Notes: generated by a model from the sequence alone, not told the origin. Counted from the first letter of the stretch, positions 23,701-34,595 are shown. The stretch is DNA of 64,000 nt from Salminus brasiliensis (GCF_030463535.1 NC_132897.1:6085821-6149820), one strand, 5' to 3'. Numbers and translations: made by a program.

Positions 23701-26700
23701 CAAATCAGATGATCCTGAAGTAATGTTAACACACAGTAGGGCATGTGCATCTTATACTAGGAGAACAGTGCCAGTCTGCCATTGTGAATAAATTACACAA
23801 GAACCTCTAATGACAGATGTCTTATAAGGTTCAAATTTCTAATGCAACTGTTGTAATAAAGATATCAGTAGTCAAAAGTTCAGAGGTTTGCTATGTATTT
23901 GCAAAAAACAGCTAGTCTAGTTGGGCTGGTCTAATAGTGTCTGTTGATAGTTCTAATAGTGACACTTATAAAGCGCATGCAAATGTGGACAACCCTTCTA
24001 ACTGGTGGTTTAGGCTATTTCAAACACTTCCATTGCTAAGGGGTGCATAAAATCAAGTTCATAGCCACGGGTCATCAATGAACTGACTTGCCCAATCCAA
24101 ATCCTTTTATTGTGAAGTGGAAGCATCTAGAGGCAACAACAACTGCTCTTTAAGGGTTCTGTAGCAAAGGCCTTGGTGCTGTATAGAACCATGACAACTC
24201 AAAGAACCTCTTAAATGCTAACAATGGTCCTTCCCATTGTTGAAAGCCCCTGTATATTGTAGATGGTTCTATGCAGAACCTTTTAAAGGGGTTCAAATAA
24301 CCCTTTTTACACGGTTATTGGTCACAGAAGCTTACCAAGTGGGGCTGCTAGTACTAGTAAAAATCATCTATCCTCATTACTGAGTTCTAAACTGCCTCTG
24401 GAGGCAACGTTCATCAGGAGCTCATTGGATTAGGTTTCCATGGTCAAGTAGCTGCATGCAGGCCTAACATCACCAATATCAAGCTTTGGCTTGAGTGGTG
24501 TAAAGCACACTTCCCAGTGGAATCCACAGCAGCGAAGGCGTGTTCTGGGTTTGCCGGATGCCAGGAGAATATTACCACGACTGAATGCTTAATGGAGGAG
24601 GAGTAATGATCTAGAGGTGTTTTCATGGTTTGGGCCCTTAGTTCCAATAAAGGGAGTGTTAGTTCTACGCCATGTTCTTCTAAAATGTAGGAAATGTGTG
24701 TTTGCTCTGCAGAGGAGCCCACAGGTTGAGATGGAGGTCAGTTAGCAGGCACAGACACTACTGCACCATGTGTGCAGATAATCATTCATCTCGTTATTAT
24801 GGCGTCTGTAAATGATTGGGGTTAGGTAAAGGTAGGGTTGGTTAGCGATGGACCTAACATCTGCAGGAAAGTAGATCTCCAAGAGCAGGCATTGGTGACC
24901 ACTGTCCTAGGGAATGATGGTCCTTTTACTTTGTGGTAACTGTTTATTGTCCACAAAACATGACCCATACAACATAGTTAATGAGGAAGAACTAGACTGG
25001 CCTGCATGGAGCTCTGACCTCAAACCTGTCTAATGAATTCCTGACCTCACTGATGCTCTTGTGGCTTAAAGGAGGCAAACCTCTGTCACAATGCTTTTAA
25101 CATAAAGGCTTCCCAAGAAGCGACGAGACCCCAGCAATAGAGGATAAGCTCTACATTTGCCATCAGTTCTTAAAGTATAAGGATCTGAGCCACTTTGACC
25201 AGGCCCAAGGCCTTGCGATGGCTAGAGGACTGTGTCAGAGCATCTCCAGAACATCAGGCAGGTCTTGTCAGGTCTTCCTGACTACCAAAAGTGGTCCAAT
25301 GAAGGATAACTGGTGAACTGGTGACTACATCATAGAGATATAGATGTGGTCTATATTGGTGCCAGATTCCAGAGGATGCCTTCAGAGGTCTGGTGGAGTC
25401 AGAGCTGTCTTGGCAGTATAAAGGGGACCTACACAACACTAGGCGGGTGGTTTTAATGTTATGGCTAATCGATGTACATCTTTAACCCAAGGAACTTTAC
25501 ACATATCAATGCATTTGAGACACTTTAGAGCCAGAGCTGAGCTATATAAGCTCACTTACTCTCAGACTAATGGCTGTCAGAAGATCTCCACTGTAACTGA
25601 ATTAATCCATCAAATTGCTCTCCCAGAACCCCTTTCCTTCATCCATCACAGCAGCACTGAACATTGTCTGAACTCCTATTTAAAGCACTGCCAGACTTTA
25701 ATATATCAGTGCTCTTTTAGAGTACGTTTGGATGACAGTACTTAACAAGCGAGGCTGTCCTTGGGTGACCTTAATCGTTTCAGCTTGAAATAAGTAATAA
25801 GTATATGCCCTCTTATGGTATTTCAGTGGTATTATGGCAGTCATGGTTACTGTACAGTATACAGCCTTAATGAAATGCTACAATTATTTTAAAAAGTAGC
25901 ACAATTTTATTGTAAATTCAACTAATTTGTCTCATTGTATGATCTTATACTCAGCGTAGCCAATCATGGTTTCACTGGCAACGTCTCAGTCTAGTCAGAG
26001 TATTCAGACATCAGCTTGATCCATTTTCCAAGTAGCTTTTACTTGGAGATCCAGATCTACATAGATGCAGGTTAGGAGTAATGATGGGCTACATTATAAC
26101 TTGTTAGTCTGTATATCGTAGGCTTGGTGTGGTCAATTTGCCACTTTGACCCAGGGATCACTGGTTGAAATCCCAAGGATCGCTGGTTTGAATCCTGGAC
26201 TAAGGTGCTGACACTTTAACTTGAGGATCGCTGGTTCGAATCCTGGACTAAGGTGCTGACACTTTAACCCGAGGATCGCTGGTTCAAATCCTGGACTAAG
26301 GTGCTGACACTTTAACTTGAGGATCGCTGGTTCGAATCCTGGACTAAAATGCTGCGACTTTAACTTGAGGATCGCTGGTTCAAATCCTGGACTAAGGTGC
26401 TGCCATTTTAACTTGAGGATCGCTGGTTCGAATCCTGGACTAAGGTGCTGCCACTTTAACTTGAGGATCGCTGGTTCGAATCCTGGACTAAGGTGCTGCC
26501 ACTTTAACTTGAGGATCGCTGGTTCGAATCCTGGACTAAGGTGCTGCCACTTTAACTTGAGGATCGCTGGTTCGAATCCTGGACTAAGATGCTGCATCGG
26601 GCATCCGGGCATCTGGGCATCCGGGACTTTCCTCCGAGTGCATTGGATGCATGATGATGAGTTGGGAAAGAGGCAGTGGCTGGTTACGCATGTGATGGAG

Positions 26701-28264
26701 GAGGCTTGTGTCAGTCGTCACCCTCTCAGTGTGAGGAGCATTACATGTGATAGGGCAGAGTACTAACAAGTGGGATGGGTAATTTGGCTGAAAAAAGATT
26801 CTGTAGATCGAATGATGTCCGAAATGGCGACTTTACAGGAGGATGGAAAGACCTTCTTAACTTTTAATGGAAGTCAGTGGGAAAAGGTTTTATTCCAAGC
26901 CATTTTGGTGCATTTCTATTGGTCCATTCATTATGAAATTTGGACACATTGTTAAGAATAATGTTTTAAAAATTTGTCATAAAGGCAATTTATAATATAC
27001 AAGGTTTTTGCATGATAGTGACGATATATAATAAATCTGGTCCCCCATTTCTGGAGAATGTAAATAATTGGGCAATTCTAGTTTAGGGATTTTAATTATT
27101 TGCAGTCAGTGGATTCCTAAAGCCTAAGAATAATAATCATCACTATATGTTGGGTATCTTTCTTGAGGTTGCCTGCTAGGCCTGTAATTTGTGTAATTGC
27201 ATCTATTTTCCACTTGATAAATAGTGTCTGTGTCCTCAGGATGGACTTTAGGAAACCCCCTTATGACTTTTCCAGTCAAAAACACTCTCAGGCTCATGTT
27301 CAGGCTCTGGAAAAAAAAGCCATGGTTGCTTTTGGGTCATTGTACTGCCTCAAAGTGAAGCAGTGCTCACTGGATTTTGAGGTGTTAGACTGGATATGAG
27401 CAGATCCGATATCTATGTTCACTCCTGAATTCATCTTTTCAGCAATGACTTCATCATGATCCGACGGCATCATCATGTAAAGACGGATGACGCAGTTTCA
27501 TCCCTAACAACAAGTTAGAGGACAAGTGATTCTGTTAAACTGCAGGCACACCAGCAACTTCCTACACCACCACATTTCATAGAATTGCTTTAAACCATGA
27601 GCAGCTCCAGCACCACCACCACCATCTAAAAAACAACAGAAGTGTCTGTTGTCCAATTACATTTTCCTCCCAAATGTAAATAAGATACAAGTAAGAAAGG
27701 TTGTGGTTTCTACACAATTCACTCAACGTAAATGTAAATGCCCTCAAGCTGGCATTCTGCTCATAGGCATTGTTTTCTGAGGGATAGAACCAAAAAAATA
27801 GAAATTTAACAACTAAAAAAGATGTATAGTAGTGCTACAGCAATTTCTATACAATTCAGCAATACAGCATCTTACTATAGAATCACTGTTTGTAGCTATT
27901 ATAGAAATATTACACATCATTATAGACAATTTTTTGGTTCTGCTGGTAGTTTCTACTGTAATGTATCCAAATACTTTCACTAAAAGTCATAATTTCCTTG
28001 TCAATAGTAATATTTATACAACATACTACAGCAATATAGATATACAGCAGTATTTCCAATGAATAGTAATTACAGCTAGTAACAGCTTGTTAACAGTTTA
28101 ATAGATAGACATGCAAATACCTACCAAATGAAATACGTAATTACCAGAAACTGTACAATTCTGTAAATGACGCCCAGTGTCCTGTTCTTCACTACCATTA
28201 TCTTTGGAGTCTCATAGTCCCAGAAACCCAGGAAAAACTCCCTGAAGAACTCCTTCAGTCCCAT
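17773..28264 (-). CDS. p2rx2: P2X purinoceptor, most likely P2X2 (ATP-gated cation channel)
   Basis: Trimeric plasma-membrane cation channel subunit, normally gated by extracellular ATP. Exons 5'-3' on the minus strand: 28264-28125, 23678-23543, 21998-21927, 21761-21686, 21551-21455, 21346-21266, 20337-20199, 19350-19220, 18409-18319, 18208-18143, 17877-17800. Phases match throughout, giving 369 codons. Seen: N-terminal FWDYETPK (P2X2-type, with the TPK kinase site), TM1 ([16 protein letters not shown]), all ten ectodomain cysteines, NCT/NHT/NFT glycosylation sequons, TM2 with CDW (Asp349), and the YSERK (YxxxK) surface-retention motif. The start Met is 14 residues before WDYETPK, close to rat. 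Odd: Glu70, Arg72 and His289 replace ATP-contacting Lys69, Lys71 and Asn288 of rat, while Thr185, Lys189, Arg291 and Lys308 remain. The tail after FDD is uncertain: read-through of exon 11 adds eight residues to TAA at 17773-17775, or an unseen last exon is spliced on. The p2rx2 call rests on WDYETPK and adjacency to pole. Confidence 0.92.
17776..17799 (-). other. p2rx2: Alternative C-terminal tail of p2rx2 (read-through of exon 11 donor)
   Basis: Exon 11 can end at 17800 with donor GTGAGTGAAA, as in other P2X genes. If the donor is not used, the frame continues as VSEIRTEV and stops at 17773-17775. No convincing twelfth exon was found between 10.8 and 17.77 kb on the minus strand. Mammalian P2X2 has a long proline-rich tail from its last exon. 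Confidence 0.4.
17950..18130. repeat. Dispersed repeat family D, copy 1 (p2rx2 intron 10)
   Basis: Contains TCATGATGAATAGACCAATA, GTCCATTAAAAAG and ATACAAGGTTTTTGTG. These blocks recur at about 26.82, 45.19 and 57.54 kb in varying orientation. It fills most of the 265-bp intron 10. Transposon class unknown. Confidence 0.5.
18493..18818. mobile_element. MITE subtype 2 in p2rx2 intron 9
   Basis: Termini CACTATATGGACAAAAGTAC and CCCAATACTTTTGTCCATAT form an inverted pair. The core matches 13954-14477. It lies between the p2rx2 exons at 18319-18409 and 19220-19350. Confidence 0.7.
19391..20158 (+). repeat. Minisatellite of 41-42-bp units filling p2rx2 intron 7
   Basis: About 18 tandem copies of a unit beginning CTGGCCACTTTATTAGAAAC. 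Two subfamilies are segregated: ~42-bp units ending TTGTACTTCCACTCA at the left, and 41-bp units ending TTAATGCTTTCACA at the right. The first words (ACTCACTGGCCACTTTATTA) match the end of a common fish DNA transposon, a copy of which starts near 49051. Intron 7 is 19351-20198, so about 90% of it is array. Frames read through it are not genes. Confidence 0.92.
20660..21209 (+). mobile_element. Family A MITE in p2rx2 intron 6
   Basis: A nearly full-length copy from ACATGGACAAAAGTATTGGG to CCACAAACATTTGGACATTC. It makes up most of the 919-bp intron between exons 6 and 7. Confidence 0.75.
22090..23450 (+). repeat. 33-bp minisatellite in p2rx2 intron 2
   Basis: Consensus unit: CTGCCTGTACTGACTCAGG followed by ACATGACTTGAGAC (33 bp). 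The left third (22090-22450) is degenerate with longer units; 22470-23410 is regular. Variants differ at ACATGAC/ACTTGAC, TGACTC/TAACTC and CAGG/CTGG. Because 33 is a multiple of three, both strands show long frames (254 aa on +, 116 aa on -) that are artefacts. Intron 2 spans 21999-23542, so the array is nearly the whole intron. About 24 units contain the exact AP-1 heptamer TGACTCA. Confidence 0.95.
25100..25475. mobile_element. MITE, family B, in p2rx2 intron 1
   Basis: Shares AGAACATCAGGCAGGTCTTG, AAAAGTGGTCCAATGAAGGA and the end GTGGTTTTAATGTTATGGCT with the other family B copies. The end words are typical of a widespread fish non-autonomous DNA element. Confidence 0.65.
26136..26595 (+). 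repeat. 48-bp tandem array derived from the tRNA-like head of a SINE
   Basis: Nine regular units plus one degenerate leader. Each contains GAGGATCGCTGGTTCGAATC, then CTGGACTAAGGTGCTG and ACTTTAACTT. The same order of words occurs once, on the minus strand, in the SINE at 54627-55030. GGTTCGAATCC is the consensus pol III B box; six units have it exactly and two have GGTTCAAATCC. The 48-bp period is in frame, giving spurious open frames on both strands. Confidence 0.9.
26596..26790 (+). mobile_element. Body and 3' part of the array-bearing SINE (type 2)
   Basis: After the array come three near-copies of GGGCATCCGG and then GGCTGGTTACGCATGTGATG, GGAGGAGGCTTGTGTCAGTC and GAGTACTAACAAGTGGGA. These are the body words of the type 2 SINE seen on the minus strand at 54627-55030 and on the plus strand at 36385-36590. 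Confidence 0.65.
26810..27030. repeat. Dispersed repeat family D, copy 2
   Basis: Contains TTAATGGAAGTCAGTGGGAA, TTTCTATTGGTCCATTCATT and ATACAAGGTTTTTGCATGAT, shared with copies at 17.95, 45.19 and 57.54 kb. Confidence 0.5.
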
Positions 28265-28543
28265 ATTGAACACAGACGCCAATATTCCTACACAGCAGAT
28301 ACTGATCTCCTTTATCTTCTTGCGCACCTCAAGTAGCTGATCTGGAAGGCTGCTGAAAGGCTCCCGTCTGTCTCTCTCTCTCTCTCCAGCTCCCATGAAA
28401 CCCTTCATCTCATTATGCGGTTCCTCTGCACATCCGTGTTGGTCATTAATGCCATACTCAGGAAACAACTGTGGGACAGTCAACACAAGAGACTTAAAAT
28501 AAAATTATGAAGATCTCCTTCCATATTATTTCATTTGCTCTGA

Positions 28544-28578
<35 letters not shown>

Positions 28579-29940
28579 GTACTCAAGCTTTACTTTATAA
28601 CTGTACACAATGTCTATATAACACTGTGCATCTTTTGGGGTGTGTAGCTATAGAGGATTTTGTCTAATCTGCATTTTGTATTTATGTATTAAGTGTTTAT
28701 GCTGACAGACACATCAGAGGAATGAATGAGGATGAATAAAATTATCTGATATCAAACAGAGAGATTTTTAGAAATCTGCATGTGTAGAAACTTAGAAATA
28801 ACTTCAATGTTTATGTTTATTAATTTAAATAATAAAAAGAAAAAGAATGTAAAGAAAAACTGAAACAAAAGTAAGAAGAAAAGAAAAGAAATGTATGAAA
28901 GTGTATAAAATGGGCATAAAATGTTTTTTTTTTTCAGTTCCATTCAGCTCAACTTAATTGTCCTTATACTAACACAGGCTTGTACAGTACAATAAAACAC
29001 TGTCAGGCTGCACAAGTTTCCGGTGCAGAATAGGCAGCACTTGATACACAGGGAGTATGTACAGTGTGTGTATAGAGCTAATGTGTATATGCTCTGAGTA
29101 TGTTCTGGATTTCTATTTTGTAAATGTCTGTGTTTCAACCAGCATAAGGACTACGCAGTTTTTACACCTGTGTAATGTGATGTGACAATAACCCTGATTT
29201 GACCTGAATAGTGCAAGGACTATGGACACAAGGCAGTGAATACAGAAATATACAAATACAAATATGTGCAAATGCAAGTGCAATATATTTGAAATGTATC
29301 TCACATATAAAGAAATGCATGTCAATATTTCCTTTTCATGTGGGAAACTATAAGAAATACAGAGAAAACGAGTAAGACAGAAAGGAAGGAAGGAAGAAAG
29401 AAATACAGAGAAAAATATAAAGAAATACAGAGAAAAAGAGGAAAAAAGAAATACAGAGTAAAGGAGAAAGGAATACAGAGAAAAATAAAAAGAAATAAAT
29501 ACAGAGAAAAATAAAAAGAAATAAATACAGAGAAAAAAAGAAATAAATACAGAGAAAAAGAGGAAAAAAGAAATGCAGAGAAAAATAAAAATAAATAAAT
29601 ACAGAGAAAAATAAAAATAAATAAATACAGAGAAAAATAAAAATAAATAAATACAGAGAAAAAGAGAAAGAAAGAAAGAAAGAAGCGAAGAAGGGGAATA
29701 AGACAGAAATAAATACTGAGAATAAAAAAATAAATAAATGAAGACAGAAATACGGAGAGAAATAAAAATAGGAAGTAAAAAAAAAAGAAAGAGAGAGAAA
29801 ATAATAAAGAACAAAATAAAGAAGGATACACTATTAGGTAAAGGTAAAGAAAATAAAAAGGGGGTAGGAGTGAATGAAAAAAGAACAAAAAAACTAAAGA
29901 AAGAAATAATCTAAATAAATGGGATTTTTAATCAGGCATT
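28265..29940. other. Divergent intergenic region, p2rx2 side
   Basis: Between the p2rx2 start codon and the pes1 promoter. An open frame continues upstream of the p2rx2 Met to 28486 but has no recognisable content and is probably 5' UTR or chance. There is a (CA)n run at 28549-28577, then AT-rich DNA, then the 26-bp repeat at 29340-29900. No other gene seen. Confidence 0.5.
29340..29900 (+). repeat. A/G-rich 26-bp tandem repeat upstream of pes1
   Basis: Units like TACAGAGAAAAATAAAAAGA plus AATAAA (26 bp) and shorter variants, with GGAA/GAAA runs. The plus strand is overwhelmingly purine. Long minus-strand frames here (rich in F, S, L, Y) are artefacts. It ends about 40 bp before the GC-rich pes1 promoter. 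Confidence 0.8.
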
Positions 29941-29987
29941 TGCTCCGGCCGCGCAGTCAGAGACGAAGGCCCCCAGTCTCCGTTGAC

Positions 29988-29995
29988 TGACGTCA
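29988..29995 (+). promoter_or_regulatory. CRE palindrome TGACGTCA
   Basis: Perfect 8-bp CREB/ATF consensus, about 175 bp before the pes1 ATG. Function inferred from motif and position only. Confidence 0.5.
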
Positions 29996-30005
29996 CGCAG
30001 CTGCA

Positions 30006-30011
30006 CACGTG
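30006..30011 (+). promoter_or_regulatory. E-box CACGTG
   Basis: Canonical MYC/MAX-type E-box, 11 bp after the CRE and about 160 bp before the pes1 ATG. Ribosome-biogenesis genes are established MYC targets, so the site is plausible; binding is not shown. Confidence 0.5.
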
Positions 30012-30169
30012 TGGGGAGAGCGGAGCGGAGACACAGCAGCTCGAAACCCAGAAGCCCAGAAACCCACAACAACCCGAACCCCGAGCCCAGAACCCAGAAC
30101 CAGCTCAGCCCTGAGGGCTTAGCCTAGTTTACAGCCGCGGTCTTCTCTGCAGCTCGGCTCCGTGCCGCG

Positions 30170-31367
30170 ATGGGAGGCTTACAGAAGAAGAAGGTGAGGA
30201 GCTCGCGCTGTTTCGGCCTTTAAACTCAGACTGGACCCGGACAGACTGACTGACTGACTGACAATCCAACAGGCAGTTCACTGAACCCCCGTTAACGACT
30301 GGTTTTGGATTTCCTAGGTTTCTTTAACACTGAAATAATTACCTGGGATCTTATCTAGCCCAGCCTGCTGGCAGCTAACAGCCCCCTGCGTGGGTCTGCC
30401 TGAGCACATGCACGAGCTGGCCCTTGTGGAAAAGATCTGAGCTGCAGAAACTGCAGCAGTGCAGCATGTTCCTACAGGATGGTTCTAGATCACTGTCAGA
30501 GAGTGCTTTAGGAGTATGAAGGGAGTTGAGAACATGGGTACTAGTTGTTAAAGTACTGCAGGACCATTAAGGGCTGTTTGGAGGTTTTTGCTGTTTAAGT
30601 TACCAGCCATAAGCTTATTACTAATGCCAGCTCCAACTCCCTCTGTGCAGACCGGTGCAATGCATGACACAACTGCCTTCAGCATCACAACTGTGAACAA
30701 TGCTTCAAATCAAATAATATATGCAATTCAAATATGTAAATGAGCTTTAACTGTACCTACACTTTCACAGTAGAAGCTAGTTGTACTGTTGTTAACTGGT
30801 CTTACTGTAGTACATGCACTGTATCTCCAAATGTTTGTGGACACCCTTCTAAGTTGCACCCATTGCTCACACAGCTTGCCTAGTCCCTGTAGAGAAATAT
30901 TGGCAACAGATGCACATTAACCTATTGGTGCCATGCTTAATGGCATTGGCTAGAGGGGTAGAAAGCCCCCCAGCATTGAGCTGCAGAGCAGTGAAAACTG
31001 TGTTCTCTAGAATGATAGTTGGTTGTTTAATATTCTTGTCACTGAATGCATCAATCAAATCATCACAGCAATGTTCCTCCAAAGTCTTGTAGAAAGCCTT
31101 CTTCTCTGGACAGCATTTACATTTATGGCATTTAGCTGACGCTCTTATCCAGAGCGACTTACAAGGTTACTCGTGTTACAGAGGAGGGTCAGGGTAGTGT
31201 TAGGAGTCTGGCCCAAGGACTCTTATTGGTGTAGAGCAGTATAGTCACCCAGACCGGGAATCGAACCCCAGTGTCCCACAAGGTGTGATGTAGTGAAGTA
31301 GTGGTGTTATCTCTGTTGCGCCACACCAAGCACAATTTGGAGAGACAGTTACTCCAACAAAAGCAGA

Positions 31368-31431
<64 letters not shown>

Positions 31432-34400
31432 CTTTGATTTCAAAAGAAACAATAAATAAGCAGGTGTCCCAATATTTCTGTCATATATTGTGTTCTATCT
31501 GGTTAGTCGTTGTGGCCAGTAGGTGGATGTTCATAACCTCTCTCTCTCTCTCTCTCTCTCTCTGCAGTATGAAAGTGGGTCAGCGACCAACTACATCAGC
31601 AGAAATAAGGCTCGCAAGAAGCTCTGCCTGAGCTTGGCCGATTTCAGGTCAGTACTGGACAAGGATCACACCTTCTGATGCTACCTGGCTGCCATACGTT
31701 TACCTGGTCATATCTAACAACTAGTTATAGAGCGATAAGAATACTGATACATCATTCTGATTGGTGTGGAAGTTTCTGTAGTTAAACCTTGGATGTACAA
31801 ATAATTAGCATCTTCATTTATTTGATTGCTTGTAATTTACACACATTTATTCATACTTTATTTATTCATACAAGAAGTGTGATCAAAATACTGAAATTTA
31901 ATGTAATAAGTGATGTAATATCACGTTTTAGCCAAATAGTTTTCAGACTTCTGTTCACACAAACGCAGAGAACATATTGAAGAAGAAATATTGAAATATA
32001 AGGGATTCCAGAGTACTGTTTGTTTTTTTTTACAGTTCATGATTTTAAGCAAAATGCTTCGTATAGACATCCACAAGCTTTCAGAATGTTTGTGTTACTT
32101 TTAGATCCTGAGAAATACCATTGAAGCAGCAACACACTGTTCTCTAACAGATGTTACAGACATTCCCATAATGAGACATTTGAATGTTAAGGAAGCTTTC
32201 TGCCCATCGGCTGATATCCGATACTGAGCCAATTCCATGGTTGAACAAAATATAACAAATAACACAGATATAAATGAACCCAATTTCTATTTATTTGTCA
32301 CTAAAATATAAATATAATAAGTCTGTGAGACTAAAGAGGAGCTAGCAGCTCCTCCCTTCTCACTGTCTCACTTGCTGTTTGCTGTAATCTGTGTATCACA
32401 TCTGTAAGTTACTCTGATCCTGAGTTATGAAGCCTAGATCGGTCCCTTGGATCAGACTGATTATCCGAGACCCGATCCAGTTAATTTTGTTAGTATCGGG
32501 ACCGATATCCGATCCTAGTATCGGATCGCTGCATCCCTAGTCATTATAGCATACTTTTAATACTCAAATTCTATTTAAGGCAAAAAGACTCAGGTATGAC
32601 GTAATGTAGAACCAAGGACTTTTCCTTGTGTATAGAAACAATATTTAACAGGCAGAGGACTATTTATGCCTTCAAACAGTTCTTTAATTTCTCATGGTTT
32701 AATATAGAACCTTTACCAATGCTAAAGAACGCTTGAAGAATGACCAGGGCTCTTACTACCCTTATAGGACTCCTAGGTTGAATCTTTTACGTACTTGGAG
32801 ATTTACATTAATGCTGAAGTGTTTTGCTTATGGAACTCATAATTATTTCCCCACAGTAGCTTGAGGACCTAAACTGTTTAGTCAAGCCAGTGGGATCACA
32901 TCTTATTTTGTCCTATGAGTTACTTTAGAAAACCACATTTCATTGCTTTCAGAGCTTCAGGCTGTTCCTTTAGGCCTGTGTGAATGAGACCCTTGATATC
33001 TGTTATTGTTTTGCTGTGCTGGCACTGTAGAGCGCAGTAGCTATAAACCCCGTCTCTTCTCATTGCAGGCGATTGTGCATATTGAAAGGAGTATACCCAC
33101 ATGAACCCAAGCACAAAAAGAAGGTCAATAAGGGCTCCACTGCCCAAAGGACCTTCTACTTACTAAAAGACATCCGCTTCCTGTTGCACGAGCCCATTGT
33201 CGGCAAGTTCAGGGAGTACAAGGTAAGTGTGTAGACATGTAATAGCATTGTAATGGACATCAGTTTTTGCCTGGATTAAGAGAGTGTCTTAGTTGTGAGC
33301 TGAATCGTTTCATACTTTAGTCTGGAGTAGATTAACATCAACCTATTGGCACCGTGCCTAATGCCAGGTGTGAGCTAGGGGGATATGACGCCCCCAGCAT
33401 TGAGCTATGGAGCAGTGCAACTAACAGTGTTCTCAGGAATGATGATGGCGCTCCATCCAGTACTGTTGGGATGAGTTGGGGAATTGGGGATGAGGTGGGG
33501 GTTGATCATCCAACATCCTGAGCTTTTTAATGTACTTGTTGCTGAATGCAATCAAATCCCCACAGCAATGCTTGTTTAAAATGTATTAGAAAGCCTTCTT
33601 CTCTGGGCAGTAGAGACAGTTACCCCAACAAAAGCAGGATTTTGTGAAAATACTGAGTGTTTTGTGGTTATTGTGTTTCTCTTACAGATATTTGTGCGTA
33701 AGCTGCGGAAAGCCTACGGTAAGGCTGAGTGGGGGGGAGTGGAGAGGCTGAGAGAAAACAAGCCTGCCTACAAAGTGGACCACATCGTGAAGGAGAGGTG
33801 AGGCAATCTGCAGTACCTTCTCGAAACAGTAGAGGGTGAACTTGCCTTCAATACCTGGGTGCCAGATTTTTGGAAAAACGCAGCTCTTCAGGGTAGAGCT
33901 GCATGATATGGACATAAATTGCAGCTAGGAATGCTTGATACATCGGCGGCCAGTATGTTATTTGCAGGCAAACAGAACATAGCGTAATTATTATTATCGA
34001 CCTGGAAAATATGGCCAATAACTCCAACCATTAATTTTAAGTGTTTATCGCTTGTACCCAAACTTTGCACAATCACAGTCAGCAGATGACCAGAAAGTGT
34101 TAAGGTGAAATCTGAGTCCAAAATGCTCCAAAATCAAGTAAAAAAGTCTTCCCTGGACAGTAGAGACAGTTACAGCTGGATAAACTCATTATTTTTATTA
34201 CCCATGATTTCATAAGAAACCATGAATGAGCGAATGAGGTGTCCCAATACTTTTGTCCACGTAGTAAACACAGAAGTGACAATTTAGACATTTCTGAAAT
34301 GCGCTTTGTTAAATGATGTTTTCAGCTCGGAAAATAACACAAAAAAGCTGGTTGATGACCTGATGAATAATTGTCAACATTTCTCACAGGTATCCAACAT

Positions 34401-34595
34401 TCACTGATGCTCTCCGAGATGTTGACGACGCTCTGTCCATGTGTTTCCTGTTCTCTACGTTTGCCCGGACAGGAAAGTGCCACGTTCAGACCATCCATCT
34501 GTGCCGTAGACTCAGTGTGGAGTGGATGAACTATATCATCTCCTCTCGCTCACTCAGGAAGGTAACCCAGGACCAGATGCTACCTCTCTGTGAAG

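Larger units (their letters stand above)
23679..28124 (-). other. p2rx2: p2rx2 intron 1: contents
   Basis: A 4.4-kb intron. It holds a palindromic-looking repeat rich in AGAACC/GGTTCT (about 24150-24310), a family B MITE (25100-25475), the SINE-head array (26136-26790), and a family D repeat (26810-27030). From 27030 to 28124 I see only AT-rich unique-looking DNA. No exon of another gene found. Confidence 0.6.
29941..30169 (+). promoter_or_regulatory. pes1: pes1 promoter and 5' UTR, GC-rich
   Basis: An abrupt switch from AT-rich repeat to GC-rich, CpG-containing sequence (CTCCGGCCGCGCAG) just before the pes1 start. It contains TGACGTCA at 29988-29995 and CACGTG at 30006-30011. No TATA box seen. 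The exact transcription start cannot be read. Confidence 0.7.

Noticed and set aside
26220-26580. tRNA gene cluster
   Set aside because: T-arm/B box words are present, but acceptor stems, a complete D-arm and anticodon arms are not; they derive from a SINE head.
26133-26766. Long open frames of [15 protein letters not shown] and [12 protein letters not shown] repeats
   Set aside because: Both are readings of the 48-bp SINE-head array; no start context or domain.
28265-28486. N-terminal extension of P2X2 from an upstream Met at 28486
   Set aside because: The frame is open, but the peptide resembles no P2X N-terminus. The Met at 28264 gives the expected ~14 residues before WDYETPK.
29113-29888. 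Phe/Ser/Leu-rich 188-233 aa frames resembling membrane proteins
   Set aside because: Complement of the A/G-rich 26-bp repeat; low-complexity translation only.
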